Assembly: GCA_002021875.1 (NCBI GenBank)
Contig: CP018627.1
Coordinates: forward strand, 3,472,001 to 3,536,000
Length of the DNA stretch: 64,000 nt
Origin: Streptomyces hygroscopicus
GTDB taxonomy: Bacteria > Actinomycetota > Actinomycetes > Streptomycetales > Streptomycetaceae
Reading direction: 5' to 3'
The notes below the pieces were generated by a model, which saw only the letters and a list, made by a program, of their open reading frames with translations, did no database searches and was not told where the DNA came from. The number at the start of each line of letters is the position of its first letter. The stretch's first letter is position 1. Position numbers and translations under genes: made by a program. Shown in pieces: positions 36,362 to 45,200 of this stretch.

Positions 36362-36402
36362 GCTGCCGTGGCACCTCCGCCGAGCGGTGGTGCCACGGCA
36401 GC
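36362..36402 (+). terminator. 14-bp hairpin between surface protein and sortase
   Basis: GCTGCCGTGGCACC and its exact complement GGTGCCACGGCAGC flank a 13-nt loop 23 bp after the stop at 36338. It could stop or lower transcription into the sortase gene. Confidence 0.6.
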
Positions 36403-36487
36403 GCCACGAGCACTGCGAAAAAGCGGCTGTGAGAAAAGCACCGCGAGAAAGACACCGAAAGGCGCTGTGAGAAAGGCGAACACCCCT

Positions 36488-37213
36488 ATGGGAAAGCCGG
36501 CCAAGCAGGGCGCTGCCGACAGCAACACCCGCATCCTCCGCTGGGGAGCCGCGTCGGCCCTCATCGGCGTATTCCTCATCTACAACTCCGTCGACGCCGC
36601 CTCCCAGAACACCCCGGCGTCGGCCCGGCCCGCGGCCAGTTCCCCCGCGTCCATCTCCGAACCGGAGAGCGATACTTCGGTCGAGGAGGAGTACTCGGAC
36701 TCGCCGGATTCGACGGCCGCCCCCGAGTCCCGTCCCGGACCCGCGCTGCCGCGCTCCCCCGCGTCCCATCTGGACATCCCCTCGATCGGCGTGAGCGCGC
36801 CCTTCACCCCCCTCGCGCTGGACGCGTCGGGTGTGCTGGTCCCGCCTCCGGACACCGAGCAGAACCTGGTGGGCTGGTACGAGGGCGGCCCCTCCCCCGG
36901 TGAACGCGGCAACGCCATCGTGGCCGGGCACGTGGACACCAAGATCGGCCCGGCGGTGTTCGCCACCCTCAGCCAGCTCAAGCCGCAGGGCAAGGTGGCC
37001 ATCACCCGCGAGGACGGGATCGTCGCGACCTTCGTCGTCGACAAGATCAAGACGTTCAAGAAGAACGCCTTCCCCGACCAGAAGGTGTACGGGGACACCC
37101 CCAATGCCCAGCTCCGGCTGATCACCTGCGGCGGGGTCTATGACCACACGGCCAAGGACTACACGGCCAATGTGGTGGTGTTCGCGCACCTCAGCTCGTA
37201 CCGCTACAGCTGA
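36488..37213 (+). CDS. class F sortase
   Basis: 241 residues from ATG 36488 (GAGAAAGGCG upstream; a GTG at 36467 is an alternative). One membrane helix near residues 15-37 is followed by an acidic Pro/Ser-rich linker and the sortase beta-barrel. The catalytic His is in AIVAGHVDT, the Cys in LRLITCGG (TLxTC-type). A downstream Arg of the triad is not obvious in the short tail VVVFAHLSSYRYS, but class F members are compact. It transfers surface proteins to peptidoglycan or another acceptor. It is paired with the charged repeat protein upstream. Confidence 0.85.
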   Translation: MGKPAKQGAADSNTRILRWGAASALIGVFLIYNSVDAASQNTPASARPAASSPASISEPESDTSVEEEYSDSPDSTAAPESRPGPALPRSPASHLDIPSIGVSAPFTPLALDASGVLVPPPDTEQNLVGWYEGGPSPGERGNAIVAGHVDTKIGPAVFATLSQLKPQGKVAITREDGIVATFVVDKIKTFKKNAFPDQKVYGDTPNAQLRLITCGGVYDHTAKDYTANVVVFAHLSSYRYS

Positions 37214-37234
37214 CGGACCGACAAGCAAGCCCAG

Positions 37235-37295
37235 CACACGCCACGGTGCCCGCGTCGTCGAGGACGGACGACGCGGGCACCGTGCGTGGCGTGTG
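37235..37295. terminator. long bidirectional hairpin between convergent genes
   Basis: CACACGCCAC and GGTGCCCGCGTCGTC pair with the complementary arm, interrupted only by a 4-nt bulge (25 paired bases), with a short loop. It separates the sortase (ends 37213) from the O-methyltransferase (ends 37299, opposite strand). Confidence 0.75.
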
Positions 37296-37298
37296 CGG

Positions 37299-38372
37299 CT
37301 AGCGGCGGCCCGTGGCGGGCACCGTGGAGTCGAAGGCGTGCAGCGCGCCGTTGACCGGCCGGATGTCGGTCACGTTCAGACCGGCCTCGGTCATCCGCGT
37401 CACCATGCTGTCCTCGGTGTGCTTCCGGCCGCCCACGTTGAGCAGCAGGAACAGGTCCATCGCCGTGGTGAAGGAGGAGGGGCTGTTGTCGACGAGGTTC
37501 TCGATGACGACCACCCTGGCGCCGGGCCGCGCCGCCGCGACCACGTTGGCGAGCGTCCGGCGGGTGCTCTCGTCGTTCCATTCGAGGATGTTCTTGATGA
37601 TGTAGAGGTCGGCCTCGACGGGGACCTCACGACGGCAGTCACCGGGCACCAGCGTCGCCCGCGAGGCCAGTGGCCCGCCGTCCCGCAGCCGCGGATCGGC
37701 GTTGGCCACCACCTGCGGCAGGTCCAGCAGCGCGCCCTGCAGGGCCGGATGCCGCTCCAGGAGGCTCGCCAGCACATGGCCCTGGCCGCCGCCGATGTCC
37801 ACCACGTCCTTGACCCCGTCGAGGTCGAGGAAGGCGGCGACATCGGCGGCGGACTGCCGGCTGGAGGTGGTCATCGCGGCGTCGAACACCCGGGCCGACT
37901 CGGGCGCGTCCTCATGCAGATAGGCGAAGAAGTCCTTGCCGTAGATCTCATTGACGACACAGCCGCCGCCGCGCACCGCCCGGTCCAGCAGCGGCCACGC
38001 CTCCCAGGTCCACGGTTCGGTGCACCACAGGGCGATGTTCCGCAGACTGCCCGGGGTGTCCTCGCGCAGCAGCCGGGACATCTCGGTGTGCCGGAAGTGG
38101 CCGTCCGCGGTCTCCGCGAAGATCTGACAGCAGGCCAGGGAGCGCAGCAGCCGGCGCAGCGGATCGGGCTCGACGTCCACGGCGGAGGCCAGTTCGCCGA
38201 TGGAGGCGGGCTGCTCCCCCAGCGCGTCGGCGATCCGCAGCCGGACCGCGGCGCGCACGGAGGCCGCCCGTGCGGCGCCGAAGACGATCTCCCGCAGTCG
38301 CATGGGCGGCGGGAGCGCGGCCGGTGGGGGCTGTGCCGCGGCCCCGGGGGCGGTGGTGTCCACAGTGGTCAT
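37299..38372 (-). CDS. SAM-dependent O-methyltransferase (family 2)
   Basis: 357 residues from ATG 38372 (GAGAGGCGAC upstream). N-terminal dimerisation/winged-helix domain (LRIADALGEQPASIGELASA), then the methyltransferase domain. SAM motif VVDIGGGQGHVLASLLERHP, LPQVVANADPRL, and the catalytic region IIKNILEWNDESTRRTL, where Asn-Asp/Glu replaces the common His-x-Trp. It belongs with TcmN/TcmO-type polyketide O-methyltransferases. Its closeness to the pigment cluster suggests possible pigment methylation, an inference only. It follows the beta-helix gene by 11 bp. Confidence 0.85.
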   Translation of the reverse strand: MTTVDTTAPGAAAQPPPAALPPPMRLREIVFGAARAASVRAAVRLRIADALGEQPASIGELASAVDVEPDPLRRLLRSLACCQIFAETADGHFRHTEMSRLLREDTPGSLRNIALWCTEPWTWEAWPLLDRAVRGGGCVVNEIYGKDFFAYLHEDAPESARVFDAAMTTSSRQSAADVAAFLDLDGVKDVVDIGGGQGHVLASLLERHPALQGALLDLPQVVANADPRLRDGGPLASRATLVPGDCRREVPVEADLYIIKNILEWNDESTRRTLANVVAAARPGARVVVIENLVDNSPSSFTTAMDLFLLLNVGGRKHTEDSMVTRMTEAGLNVTDIRPVNGALHAFDSTVPATGRR

Positions 38373-38383
38373 GACGTCGCCTC

Positions 38384-39460
38384 TCAGCACCGGCCCGTGG
38401 GCGCGGACAGCTCGCACACGTTGTCGGTGAAGGTGTTGTCGGGGCCCTTGTCCCGGTCGGCCAGGTCGGCGGGCTTGTTGCCGCTCATCACGTTCCGGCT
38501 GATGGCGTTCTTGGCGTTGGGGGCGCCCACGGAGCTGGTGAACAGCACGATCCCGCCGGACATGGGCGAGGTGCCCACGTTGCCGGTCACCTGGTTGCCC
38601 GTCACCCGGGTGCCCTCGGTGCCGGTGAGCACGATGCCCGCGCCCTGGATGAAGGGGAGCCGGTCGGTGGCCTCGCAGTAGGCGTTGTTCTCGTACACGG
38701 AGTTGTGGCGGACGTTCAGGTCCCCGGCGCGCGGGGTCGATTCGTCACCGACGACGAACACCCCGGCGCAGTTGCCGGTGATGGTGTTCCGCTCGACGGT
38801 GAGGTCGCGCAGCCGGCGGACCACGACACCGGTCCGGTTGCCGCTGAGCTGGTTGCCGGCGACCAGGGTGCCCAGGGCGTCGGTGGCGCCGCCCTCGGCG
38901 TCCATGGTGTTGGCCAGGAAGATGCCGGACTGCTTGTTGCTCCGCGAGACGTTGTCGGCGAAGGTGCCGCGGGTGGACATCTCCTGGCCCATGCCCTGCT
39001 GGCCGTTGTCCTCGGCGACGGTGTCCCGCACGGTCATCCGGTCGGTGCCGGAGCCCCAGATGCCGTTCTTGGCGAAGCCGGTGACCTTCAGTGAGCCGAT
39101 CCGTACATCCGAGACGGGGTCTTCGGCCGTCCCGGTGACGCAGATGCCGTGACCGGCCGCGCCGCAGGCGTTGTCCGACGGCTTCGCGGCCGGGGAGAGC
39201 ACGGTGCTCTCGCCCGCGCCGAGCAGGGTCAGCCGGTCGGTGGTGATCTGGATGTTCTCCCGGTAGGTGCCGGGCCGGAGCTCGATGGTGTCGCCGGGCT
39301 TGGCGGCGTCCACGGCGGCCTGGACGGACTGGCCCGGCTGCACCACATGGCGGGTCGCGGCCTGGTCGGCGGGGGCGGCGTGGGCTCCGGGGAGCTGGGC
39401 GAGTTCGATGACGAGGACGGCCGTGAGGCCGGCGAGGTGACGAAGTTTCGGAGTGCGCAT
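38384..39460 (-). CDS. secreted right-handed beta-helix protein
   Basis: 358 residues from ATG 39460. Signal peptide cleaved near AHA-APADQ. Repeated PbH1/NosD-like turns with Asn ladders (GVVVRRLRDLTVERNTITGN, GDLNVRHNSVYENNAYC, GTRVTGNQVTGN, NAISRNVMSGNKP) define a parallel beta-helix. The opening VVQPGQSVQAAVDAAKPGDTI is the typical first turn. Two Cys pairs may cap the helix. It resembles the lipoprotein at 8320 in design but is secreted rather than lipid-anchored. Probably polysaccharide binding or modification; its role beside an O-methyltransferase is unclear. Confidence 0.78.
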   Translation of the reverse strand: MRTPKLRHLAGLTAVLVIELAQLPGAHAAPADQAATRHVVQPGQSVQAAVDAAKPGDTIELRPGTYRENIQITTDRLTLLGAGESTVLSPAAKPSDNACGAAGHGICVTGTAEDPVSDVRIGSLKVTGFAKNGIWGSGTDRMTVRDTVAEDNGQQGMGQEMSTRGTFADNVSRSNKQSGIFLANTMDAEGGATDALGTLVAGNQLSGNRTGVVVRRLRDLTVERNTITGNCAGVFVVGDESTPRAGDLNVRHNSVYENNAYCEATDRLPFIQGAGIVLTGTEGTRVTGNQVTGNVGTSPMSGGIVLFTSSVGAPNAKNAISRNVMSGNKPADLADRDKGPDNTFTDNVCELSAPTGRC

Positions 39461-39544
39461 GAACAGGAAGCTAGGTGCGCTCCGCACCACTCGCCACTTG
39501 TGATCTGACTGTCACCTATGCACCGGATTCCCCCACTTGGCCCC

Positions 39545-40750
39545 CTATTCGAGCACGCGCGAGGCCCCGACCGGCAGATCCCACAGCTCCGCGCGCGGGC
39601 GGCCGGTGGCCTCCCAGGCCGCGCGGATCCGGTGCAGCGGCTCCAGGGGCGGCTCGGCCGCGAGCAGAAAGGTCGACCAGTGCATGGGCGCCAGCACCCG
39701 CGCCCCCAGGTCCTGATGCGCCCGTACGGCGTCCTCCGGATCGGTGTGCACCCCGTCCAGCATCCAGCGCGGCTCATAGGCGCCGATGGGCAGCAGCGCC
39801 AGATCGATGCCCGGGTAGCGGCGGCCGATCTGCCGGAACCAGTGGCCGTAGCCGGTGTCCCCGGCGAAGTACACCCGTCGGCCGCCGGGCGCGGTGATGA
39901 CCCATCCGCCCCACAGCGAGCGGCAGGTGTCGGTGAGAGTGCGCTTGCTCCAGTGGTGCGCCGGGACGAAGTCGAAGCGGACCGGGCCGTCCTCGCCGGG
40001 CAGTTCGGCCGCCTCCCACCAGTCGAGCTCGGTCACCCGGGTGAATCCGCGGGTCCGGAACCAGCCGGCGAGCCCGGCCGGGACGAAGACCGGCGTCGTC
40101 CTCGGCAGCCGTTTGACGGTGGGTGCGTCCAGATGGTCGTAGTGGTTGTGGCTGATGACGACCGCGTCGACGGGCGGCAGATCCTCCCAGCGGACCCCCA
40201 CCGGAGTGACCCGGGCCGGGGTGCCGAGGATCCGGCGGGACCAGACCGGGTCGGTGAGCACGGTGAGCCCGCCGATCCGCACCACCCAACTGGCGTGTCC
40301 CGCCCAGGTGAGCGCGGTCCGGCCGGGGACGGGGAACGGCAGCGGCCCCGGTTCGAAGGGCAGCTCGGGGATCTGGCGGAGCGACTCCACGGACGGTCTG
40401 AGCCGCCCCTCCCGAGCCAGCCGGGCCACCGCCCGCACCCCCGGCAGCGGGGAGGTGAGCCGATCGGCGAACGACCGCGGCCAGCGGCGGATCTCGTACA
40501 GCGGACGGGGGGCGGTCGGCTCGGGGATGGCTGGACCGGGAGCGGCCGGATCGGAGGTGACCGGACCGGGGCCGGCCGGCTCGGAAGTGGCCGACCAGGG
40601 GGCCGCCGGATCGGAGGCGATCGGATCAGGGATAGCCGGATCGGAGGCGATCGGATCAGGGATAGCCGGATCGGGGACGGCCGGATCGGACGTGGCCGGG
40701 AGCGGCCGGGGCCGTTCGGCCGGTTCCGCCGGCTCGGCCTGCTCGGTCAT
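39545..40750 (-). CDS. NAPE-PLD-like MBL-fold hydrolase
   Basis: 401 residues. The C-terminal ~330 residues form the beta-lactamase_2 domain with LTWAGHASWVVRIGGLTVLTDP, metal motif VISHNHYDHLD, VPAHHWSKRTLTDTCRSLWG, and YFAGDTGYGHWFRQIG. This matches bacterial N-acyl-phosphatidylethanolamine phospholipase D-like enzymes. The first ~80 residues are a Pro/Ala/Asp repeat region (IPDPIASDPA), encoded by a 30-bp DNA repeat around 40610-40670. It follows the lysine-free aminotransferase-like gene by 70 bp. Ribosome site GGGAG. Confidence 0.82.
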   Translation of the reverse strand: MTEQAEPAEPAERPRPLPATSDPAVPDPAIPDPIASDPAIPDPIASDPAAPWSATSEPAGPGPVTSDPAAPGPAIPEPTAPRPLYEIRRWPRSFADRLTSPLPGVRAVARLAREGRLRPSVESLRQIPELPFEPGPLPFPVPGRTALTWAGHASWVVRIGGLTVLTDPVWSRRILGTPARVTPVGVRWEDLPPVDAVVISHNHYDHLDAPTVKRLPRTTPVFVPAGLAGWFRTRGFTRVTELDWWEAAELPGEDGPVRFDFVPAHHWSKRTLTDTCRSLWGGWVITAPGGRRVYFAGDTGYGHWFRQIGRRYPGIDLALLPIGAYEPRWMLDGVHTDPEDAVRAHQDLGARVLAPMHWSTFLLAAEPPLEPLHRIRAAWEATGRPRAELWDLPVGASRVLE

Positions 40751-40820
40751 GGCCTGGCTCCCTTCCCTCTCTGGTCCGGCCCTTCCGTGCCGGCGCGTCA
40801 TGGCGGCGGTCCCGGGCGGC

Positions 40821-42044
40821 TCAGGCCACCGGACCGTCCTCGATCAGGTCACGGAAGGCCGACTCGAAGGCGGCCAACGCCGCTGCCACATGGGGCAGTT
40901 CCAGCGGATCGGGCGCCTGGAGCGCCCGCAGCCGCGACTCCTCCGCCGAGCCGAGCAGCGGCAGCGTCGCCAGCCGGAGCCGCAGAGTGTGCGGGGGATC
41001 GCCGAAGCGATGGCCCCCGGCCACGCTCCGGCCGATCCGCCGCACCAGCTCGCGCTCCAGCTCCACCGAGTCGGTGATGCCACGGGCGGCGAGCACCCCG
41101 CGCAGCTCGTCGAGGTCGGCGTAGAGATGGCGGCCGGCCTGCGGCGGGCGGGCCAGCGCCCCGACGGCGGTCAGCGCGCGGTAGGCGGCCGCGGCCACGG
41201 CCCCGTGCGCCCGGGCCGCGGCGGCCATCCGACCCCGGACCGGCTCGGGCTCGCCGAGGGCGTACACGGTGGCCGCCGTGATGGACGCGGGCAGCCCGGA
41301 GCGTACGGCGGTGAGCAGGGACAGCACCCGGCCGCGCAGCTCCACACCGCGCTCGGTGGCCGGGAACCGGGCGATCGCGGCGGGCCAGCCCGCCGGAGTG
41401 AAGGCGCCCACCAGATCGGAGAGCACGATCACGTTCTCGGGGCTCATCTCGGCGGGGCTGAGCAGCACCGTGCCGTGCGGATGGTGGACGGTGTCCCGCC
41501 AGGTCTCATCGCTGACGATCAGCAGCCCCTCGGCCACGGCCGCCTCGCACACCTCGTGCAGCAGCTCGGGCGGGGCCACGGTGCCGGTGGGGTCGTCGGC
41601 CACCGAGAGCAGCAGGACCCTGGGCACCCCGCCCTCGGCGCGGATCCTGCGGACGATCTCCAGCAGCGCGAACGGATCGGGCAGCCCACCGCATTCGGCC
41701 GGGACGGGCGCGTGGTGGGCGCGCCGGTTCACCAGCCGCACCAGCGGCGCGTACCAGGCGGCGCAGGGGCGGGGCAGCAGTACATCGCCGCCCGGGGCCG
41801 AGGCGAGCAGCGCCAGCAGCAGCGGCTCGGCGCCGGGGGCGACCACGACATGCTCCGGGTCGGTCCACAGCCCGCGCCGCGACCAGTAGTCGCAGGCCGC
41901 CGAGCGCAGCCCGGCCGAGCCGCCGACCGGCTCCGGCGCGGTGTGGCCGGCCGTCGCGACGAAGCTGTCGAGCAGCTCCGGGAGGACCGGCAGCCCGCCG
42001 TCGTCCCGGTCCGCCGGAGCCGGGGCGGTCCACTGCCGCTGCAT
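40821..42044 (-). CDS. aminotransferase-fold protein with no lysine (probably not a PLP Schiff-base enzyme)
   Basis: 407 residues from ATG 42044 (GGAGG 8 nt upstream). It has the class I/II aminotransferase layout: ADDPTGTVAPPELLHEVC, LLIVSDETWRD (PLP-binding Asp region) and VLSDLVGAFTPAGWPAAIARF. In active enzymes the last motif is S-x-S-K-x-F, with Lys holding PLP. Here the aligned position is Gly, and the whole translated gene contains no lysine codon. It may be a pseudoenzyme, a regulator or bind a PMP-like ligand. It sits upstream of the NAPE-PLD-like gene on the same strand. Confidence 0.8.
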   Translation of the reverse strand: MQRQWTAPAPADRDDGGLPVLPELLDSFVATAGHTAPEPVGGSAGLRSAACDYWSRRGLWTDPEHVVVAPGAEPLLLALLASAPGGDVLLPRPCAAWYAPLVRLVNRRAHHAPVPAECGGLPDPFALLEIVRRIRAEGGVPRVLLLSVADDPTGTVAPPELLHEVCEAAVAEGLLIVSDETWRDTVHHPHGTVLLSPAEMSPENVIVLSDLVGAFTPAGWPAAIARFPATERGVELRGRVLSLLTAVRSGLPASITAATVYALGEPEPVRGRMAAAARAHGAVAAAAYRALTAVGALARPPQAGRHLYADLDELRGVLAARGITDSVELERELVRRIGRSVAGGHRFGDPPHTLRLRLATLPLLGSAEESRLRALQAPDPLELPHVAAALAAFESAFRDLIEDGPVA

Positions 42045-42148
42045 TCGCCACACCTCCGCCCGTGCCGGACGCGTCACCACCTGCGTATGTCCACCTTCGC
42101 AGATCTCCGGCGCCGTTTCGCGGAAGGCGGCCGGGGGACCCGGGCGCC

Positions 42149-42691
42149 ATGACAGCCATGCCGGAACGGCACGATGTGGTGGACGTCCTCACCGCGGACC
42201 ACCACGCGGTGCGCAACCTCTTCGAGGGGTACCGCGCCACCACCGACCCCGACCAGCGGCGGCAGCTCGTCGACCGGATGACGGTGGAGGTGGTGCGGCA
42301 CTCCGTGGCCGAGGAGATCTATCTGTACCCCACGGTCCGCAAGGCGCTGCCGAACGGCGACCGGATCGCCGACGAGGAGATCGAGGAGCTGACCGAGGCC
42401 GAGCGGATCCTGTCCGACCTGGACGGCGTGGACCCTCGGGACCGGCGGTTCGACCCGCTGGTACGGGATCTGATGGACGTGGTGTCCATGCATATCCGCG
42501 GCGAGGAGGACCTCGTCTTCCCCGAGCTGCGGGAGCGGCTCACGCCCGAGGAGCGGATGATGCTGGGCCTGCGCGTCGGTGAGGCGGCGGCCGCGGCGCA
42601 GGGCGTACCCCCGGTCAGCCCGGAAGGTCCCGGTCCGGGCCGGACGCTGGCCGACCGCGTCCGGGAGCGGCTGACCGGCCGAACGCGATGA
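42149..42691 (+). CDS. hemerythrin-like (HHE) protein
   Basis: 180 residues from ATG 42149. The HHE iron ligands are visible: VLTADHHAVRNLFEGY, VVRHSVAEEIYLYPTVRKAL and VVSMHIRGEEDLVFPELRERL, a four-helix hemerythrin-like bundle. It could bind a di-iron centre and sense or detoxify O2, NO or peroxide. Its 3' end overlaps the opposite-strand GAF-ANTAR gene by 77 bp. No strong Shine-Dalgarno is seen. Confidence 0.83.
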   Translation: MTAMPERHDVVDVLTADHHAVRNLFEGYRATTDPDQRRQLVDRMTVEVVRHSVAEEIYLYPTVRKALPNGDRIADEEIEELTEAERILSDLDGVDPRDRRFDPLVRDLMDVVSMHIRGEEDLVFPELRERLTPEERMMLGLRVGEAAAAAQGVPPVSPEGPGPGRTLADRVRERLTGRTR

Positions 42692-43403
42692 GCTCCTTCT
42701 CCAGGCCACGGCCGCGGGTGCGCACCACGGTCCCGGCGAGCTCCGCCAGCTTGTTGTTGGTCCGCTGGGAGAACCGGCGCAGCAGATCGAACGCCTGGTC
42801 CGCGTCGCACCCCAGGACGTACATGACGATGCCGCACGCCTGGTCGACCACCGGCCGGGTGCGCAGCGCCGTGTCCAGCTGGTCGACCTGGACGAGGGCG
42901 GCGCGGTAGAGCCGGTCCCGGGCCATGCTCTCGGTGGCCAGGTCGCCGAGCAGCTCGGTGGCGCCCTGGGCGGCCTTCTTCAGGGGGCCGGGGCGCAGCC
43001 CGTAGACCGAGACGGTCACGGTGAGCCCGTCGCAGACGAAGGGCAGGGTGGCGGTGGACCGGACGCCCGCGTCCAGCGCCCGGGCCCGGTAGCGCGGCCA
43101 GCGGTCGTCGTGGAGCAGATCGTCGGCGCCCGCCGGGCGGCCGGTGTCGAGCGCCGCGAGGATCGGGCCCTCCCCGGCGCGCATCTGGACCGACACCAGC
43201 GCGGACAGATCGGGGTGGGTGGCCGCCGTGGTCCGGTCGGCGGCCGCGGCGCCGGAGGACTCCTCGGCGAGCACGGCGGTGGCGGTGGCCCCGCAGCTGT
43301 CGGGCGTGCCCGCGGCGGCCTGCTCGGCCAGTTCGGCCAGGCCGCGGCCGAGGGAGGGCGCGTCGGTCTGGCAGGCCGTGCGGATGTGCGTACGGTCGGG
43401 CAT
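42615..43403 (-). CDS. GAF-ANTAR RNA-binding regulator
   Basis: 262 residues from ATG 43403 (AAAGGAG upstream). The N-terminal GAF domain (~25-165; LSALVSVQMRAGEGPILAAL, RSTATLPFV) is followed by an ANTAR domain (~190-245; LDTALRTRPVVDQACGIVMY, QAFDLLRRFSQRTNNKLAEL). ANTAR proteins bind RNA stem-loops to prevent transcription termination; the GAF part probably senses a small molecule or redox signal. The 3' ends of this gene and the hemerythrin gene overlap, so antisense interplay is possible. It is divergent from the PAS-GAF gene. Confidence 0.84.
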   Translation of the reverse strand: MPDRTHIRTACQTDAPSLGRGLAELAEQAAAGTPDSCGATATAVLAEESSGAAAADRTTAATHPDLSALVSVQMRAGEGPILAALDTGRPAGADDLLHDDRWPRYRARALDAGVRSTATLPFVCDGLTVTVSVYGLRPGPLKKAAQGATELLGDLATESMARDRLYRAALVQVDQLDTALRTRPVVDQACGIVMYVLGCDADQAFDLLRRFSQRTNNKLAELAGTVVRTRGRGLEKELIAFGRSAAPGRGRPASGPDRDLPG

Positions 43404-43549
43404 CGCCGGGTCCGCTCCTTTCGCTCCGGTGCGATGTGCGCTTACGGCCCCGTCCCCGTCCGGGCCCCGATTTCTTCGCCTTCCCACGGCATTGAGCGGA
43501 AAACGACACCCGGGCCGTCCGCCGCGTCCGGTCAGGCTACGGTGTGCCC

Positions 43550-44746
43550 ATGCCAGGCGCTCAGGAGTTTGGTGCGGAGCTCACAGATTTCCGCAGACGG
43601 GTGGACGAATTGCGGACCGCGCGGGCCTCGCTGCCCGCGCAGGAGCGGCTGTCCTTGCTGGACGCCGCTCTTTTCGAGCTCCAGCACGTGGCCGACGTGC
43701 TGTGGCCGCGGTACGAGGAACTGACGGCGGCCTCCCGGAGCCCCGGCGGGGGCCGGGCCGACCCGCAGGAGCAGCAACTGCTGCGGGCGCTGTTCCAGCG
43801 GCTGCCGGTCCCGGCGGTCCTGCTGGACCGCGACACCGTGGTGCGGCGCATGAACTTCGCCGCCACCCAGCTCTTCAACACCCGCGCCGGATACGCCACC
43901 GGGCGCCCGCTCGCCGCCTCGCTGCGGCGCGACGGGCAGGCGGCGCTGCGCTCGCAGGTCGCCGCGGTCGCGCGCGGCGAGGGCGACCGCAGTCTGACGG
44001 TGCGGCTGTCGCAGCCGTCGGCCGACGGTGAGGTGCGGGTGACCCTGGCCGCGCTGCGACCGCCGGGCGAACCCCATCCGGCGGTGCTGGCGGCGTTCCA
44101 GCCCGGGATGACCGGCCCCCCGGCGGGCGAGGGGACGGCCGGGGCGCGGCGCCCGGAGTCCCGGCCGGACCTGGCGGAGGTGACCCGCCATGCCGAACTG
44201 CTGGACCTGGCCGACGACATGGCGGCGGCGCTGCTGAGGGTGGCGCTGGCCGGGGGCGGTCCGGAGGCCGTGCTGGCCAGGGCCGCGGAGGTGCTGCACG
44301 GCCGGTTCGCGGACTGGGTGATCGCCGACCTGGCCCCGGAGAGCGGTCCCGGCGCCCCGCGCCGGGTGGTGGCGCTCGGCCCGCGGGACGCGGTGGGCGA
44401 CCGTACGGCGTCCCTGGCCGAGCAGGACCCGGCCGACTGCCCCCTGGTGGTGGACGCGCTGTCCGACGGGGTCTCCGCGCTGCGGGTGAGCCCGGCCGAC
44501 GCCGACGCCTTCGGCCGGGATGCGACGGGTGCGCCCGTGCTGGTGCGGGAGGAGGTCACCTCGCTGCTGTGCATACCCCTGCGCGCCTCCGCCACGGATC
44601 CGGTCCGCGGGGCGCTCACGCTCTTCCGTACGGGCGGGCGCGGCGCCTTCGAGATGGCGGAGGCGGGCGTGGCGGACCGGATCTCCCGCCATGTCGCCCT
44701 GGCCATGCCGCGTACGGCTCCGCGCGCACCGGCGCCGGGGGCGTGA
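43550..44746 (+). CDS. PAS-GAF sensor protein without an output domain
   Basis: 398 residues from ATG 43550. A helical start (residues ~1-65) is followed by a PAS domain (~75-165; LPVPAVLLDRDTVVRRMNFAA) and a GAF domain (~230-390; SLLCIPLRASATDPVRGALTLF). Comparable Streptomyces proteins continue into a SpoIIE/PP2C domain; here the protein ends right after GAF. It may be a truncated phosphatase regulator or a stand-alone partner. A decayed sigma-factor-like fragment lies 125 bp after it on the other strand. Confidence 0.78.
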   Translation: MPGAQEFGAELTDFRRRVDELRTARASLPAQERLSLLDAALFELQHVADVLWPRYEELTAASRSPGGGRADPQEQQLLRALFQRLPVPAVLLDRDTVVRRMNFAATQLFNTRAGYATGRPLAASLRRDGQAALRSQVAAVARGEGDRSLTVRLSQPSADGEVRVTLAALRPPGEPHPAVLAAFQPGMTGPPAGEGTAGARRPESRPDLAEVTRHAELLDLADDMAAALLRVALAGGGPEAVLARAAEVLHGRFADWVIADLAPESGPGAPRRVVALGPRDAVGDRTASLAEQDPADCPLVVDALSDGVSALRVSPADADAFGRDATGAPVLVREEVTSLLCIPLRASATDPVRGALTLFRTGGRGAFEMAEAGVADRISRHVALAMPRTAPRAPAPGA

Positions 44747-44870
44747 GCCGGGGCCTGACCCGCTTCCGGTCCCGGCTCAGGCAGCAGCCGCCGCCCCGTC
44801 CGACCCGCGTCCAGCCCCGGCCCAGGCTGCACCGGCACCGGCCCGCCTGGGCGGGCGGGCGCGTAGGGCG

Positions 44871-44951
44871 GGTGTCGCCGATCGGGCGGAAGACGTGCGT
44901 CCGGGAGGCACCGAGCCGGTCCGCGATCTGGTCCTGAAAGTACCGCTTGAC
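44871..44951 (-). pseudogene. possible relic of SigB/SigF-type sigma factor region 4
   Basis: Within the otherwise empty 501-bp gap 44747-45247 the minus strand encodes KRYFQDQIADRLGASRTHVF. It resembles the SigB-family region 4 pattern (R-F/Y-F-x-D-x-T-Q-x-Q-I-A-x-R-L-G-x-S-Q-M-H-V-S-R) with a few residues deleted. Flanking residues do not continue the similarity. Imperfect repeats of a GGGCGCxTGCC word fill 45005-45140. No complete gene is present. Confidence 0.3.
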
Positions 44952-45175
44952 CTCCCCGGCCACGGGCGGGATCGACGGCCCGTCCGGCAGGGCGGCGGTC
45001 CGTAGCCCACTGGGCGGGTGCCTGTCAGCACACCGGGCGCATGCCCGTTCCAGCGCGGGGCGCGCGTGCCCGTTCGGCACAGCGCGTACCCCAGCGCCGG
45101 GCGCGTGCCGCCCCAGCACCGGGCGCCTGCCCTCAGCGCACCCCCACGTGCCCGTCCCGCGCCGGATCAAACGAG

Positions 45176-45200
45176 GTTTCCTTCACCTGGCGCCGGTTAC
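45176..45200 (+). promoter_or_regulatory. SigB-like promoter of the F420 oxidoreductase gene
   Basis: GTTT, 15-nt spacer, GGTTAC. The Streptomyces SigB consensus is GNNT-N14-16-GGGTAY; only one position of the -10 differs. The start codon is 48 nt downstream. Confidence 0.5.
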
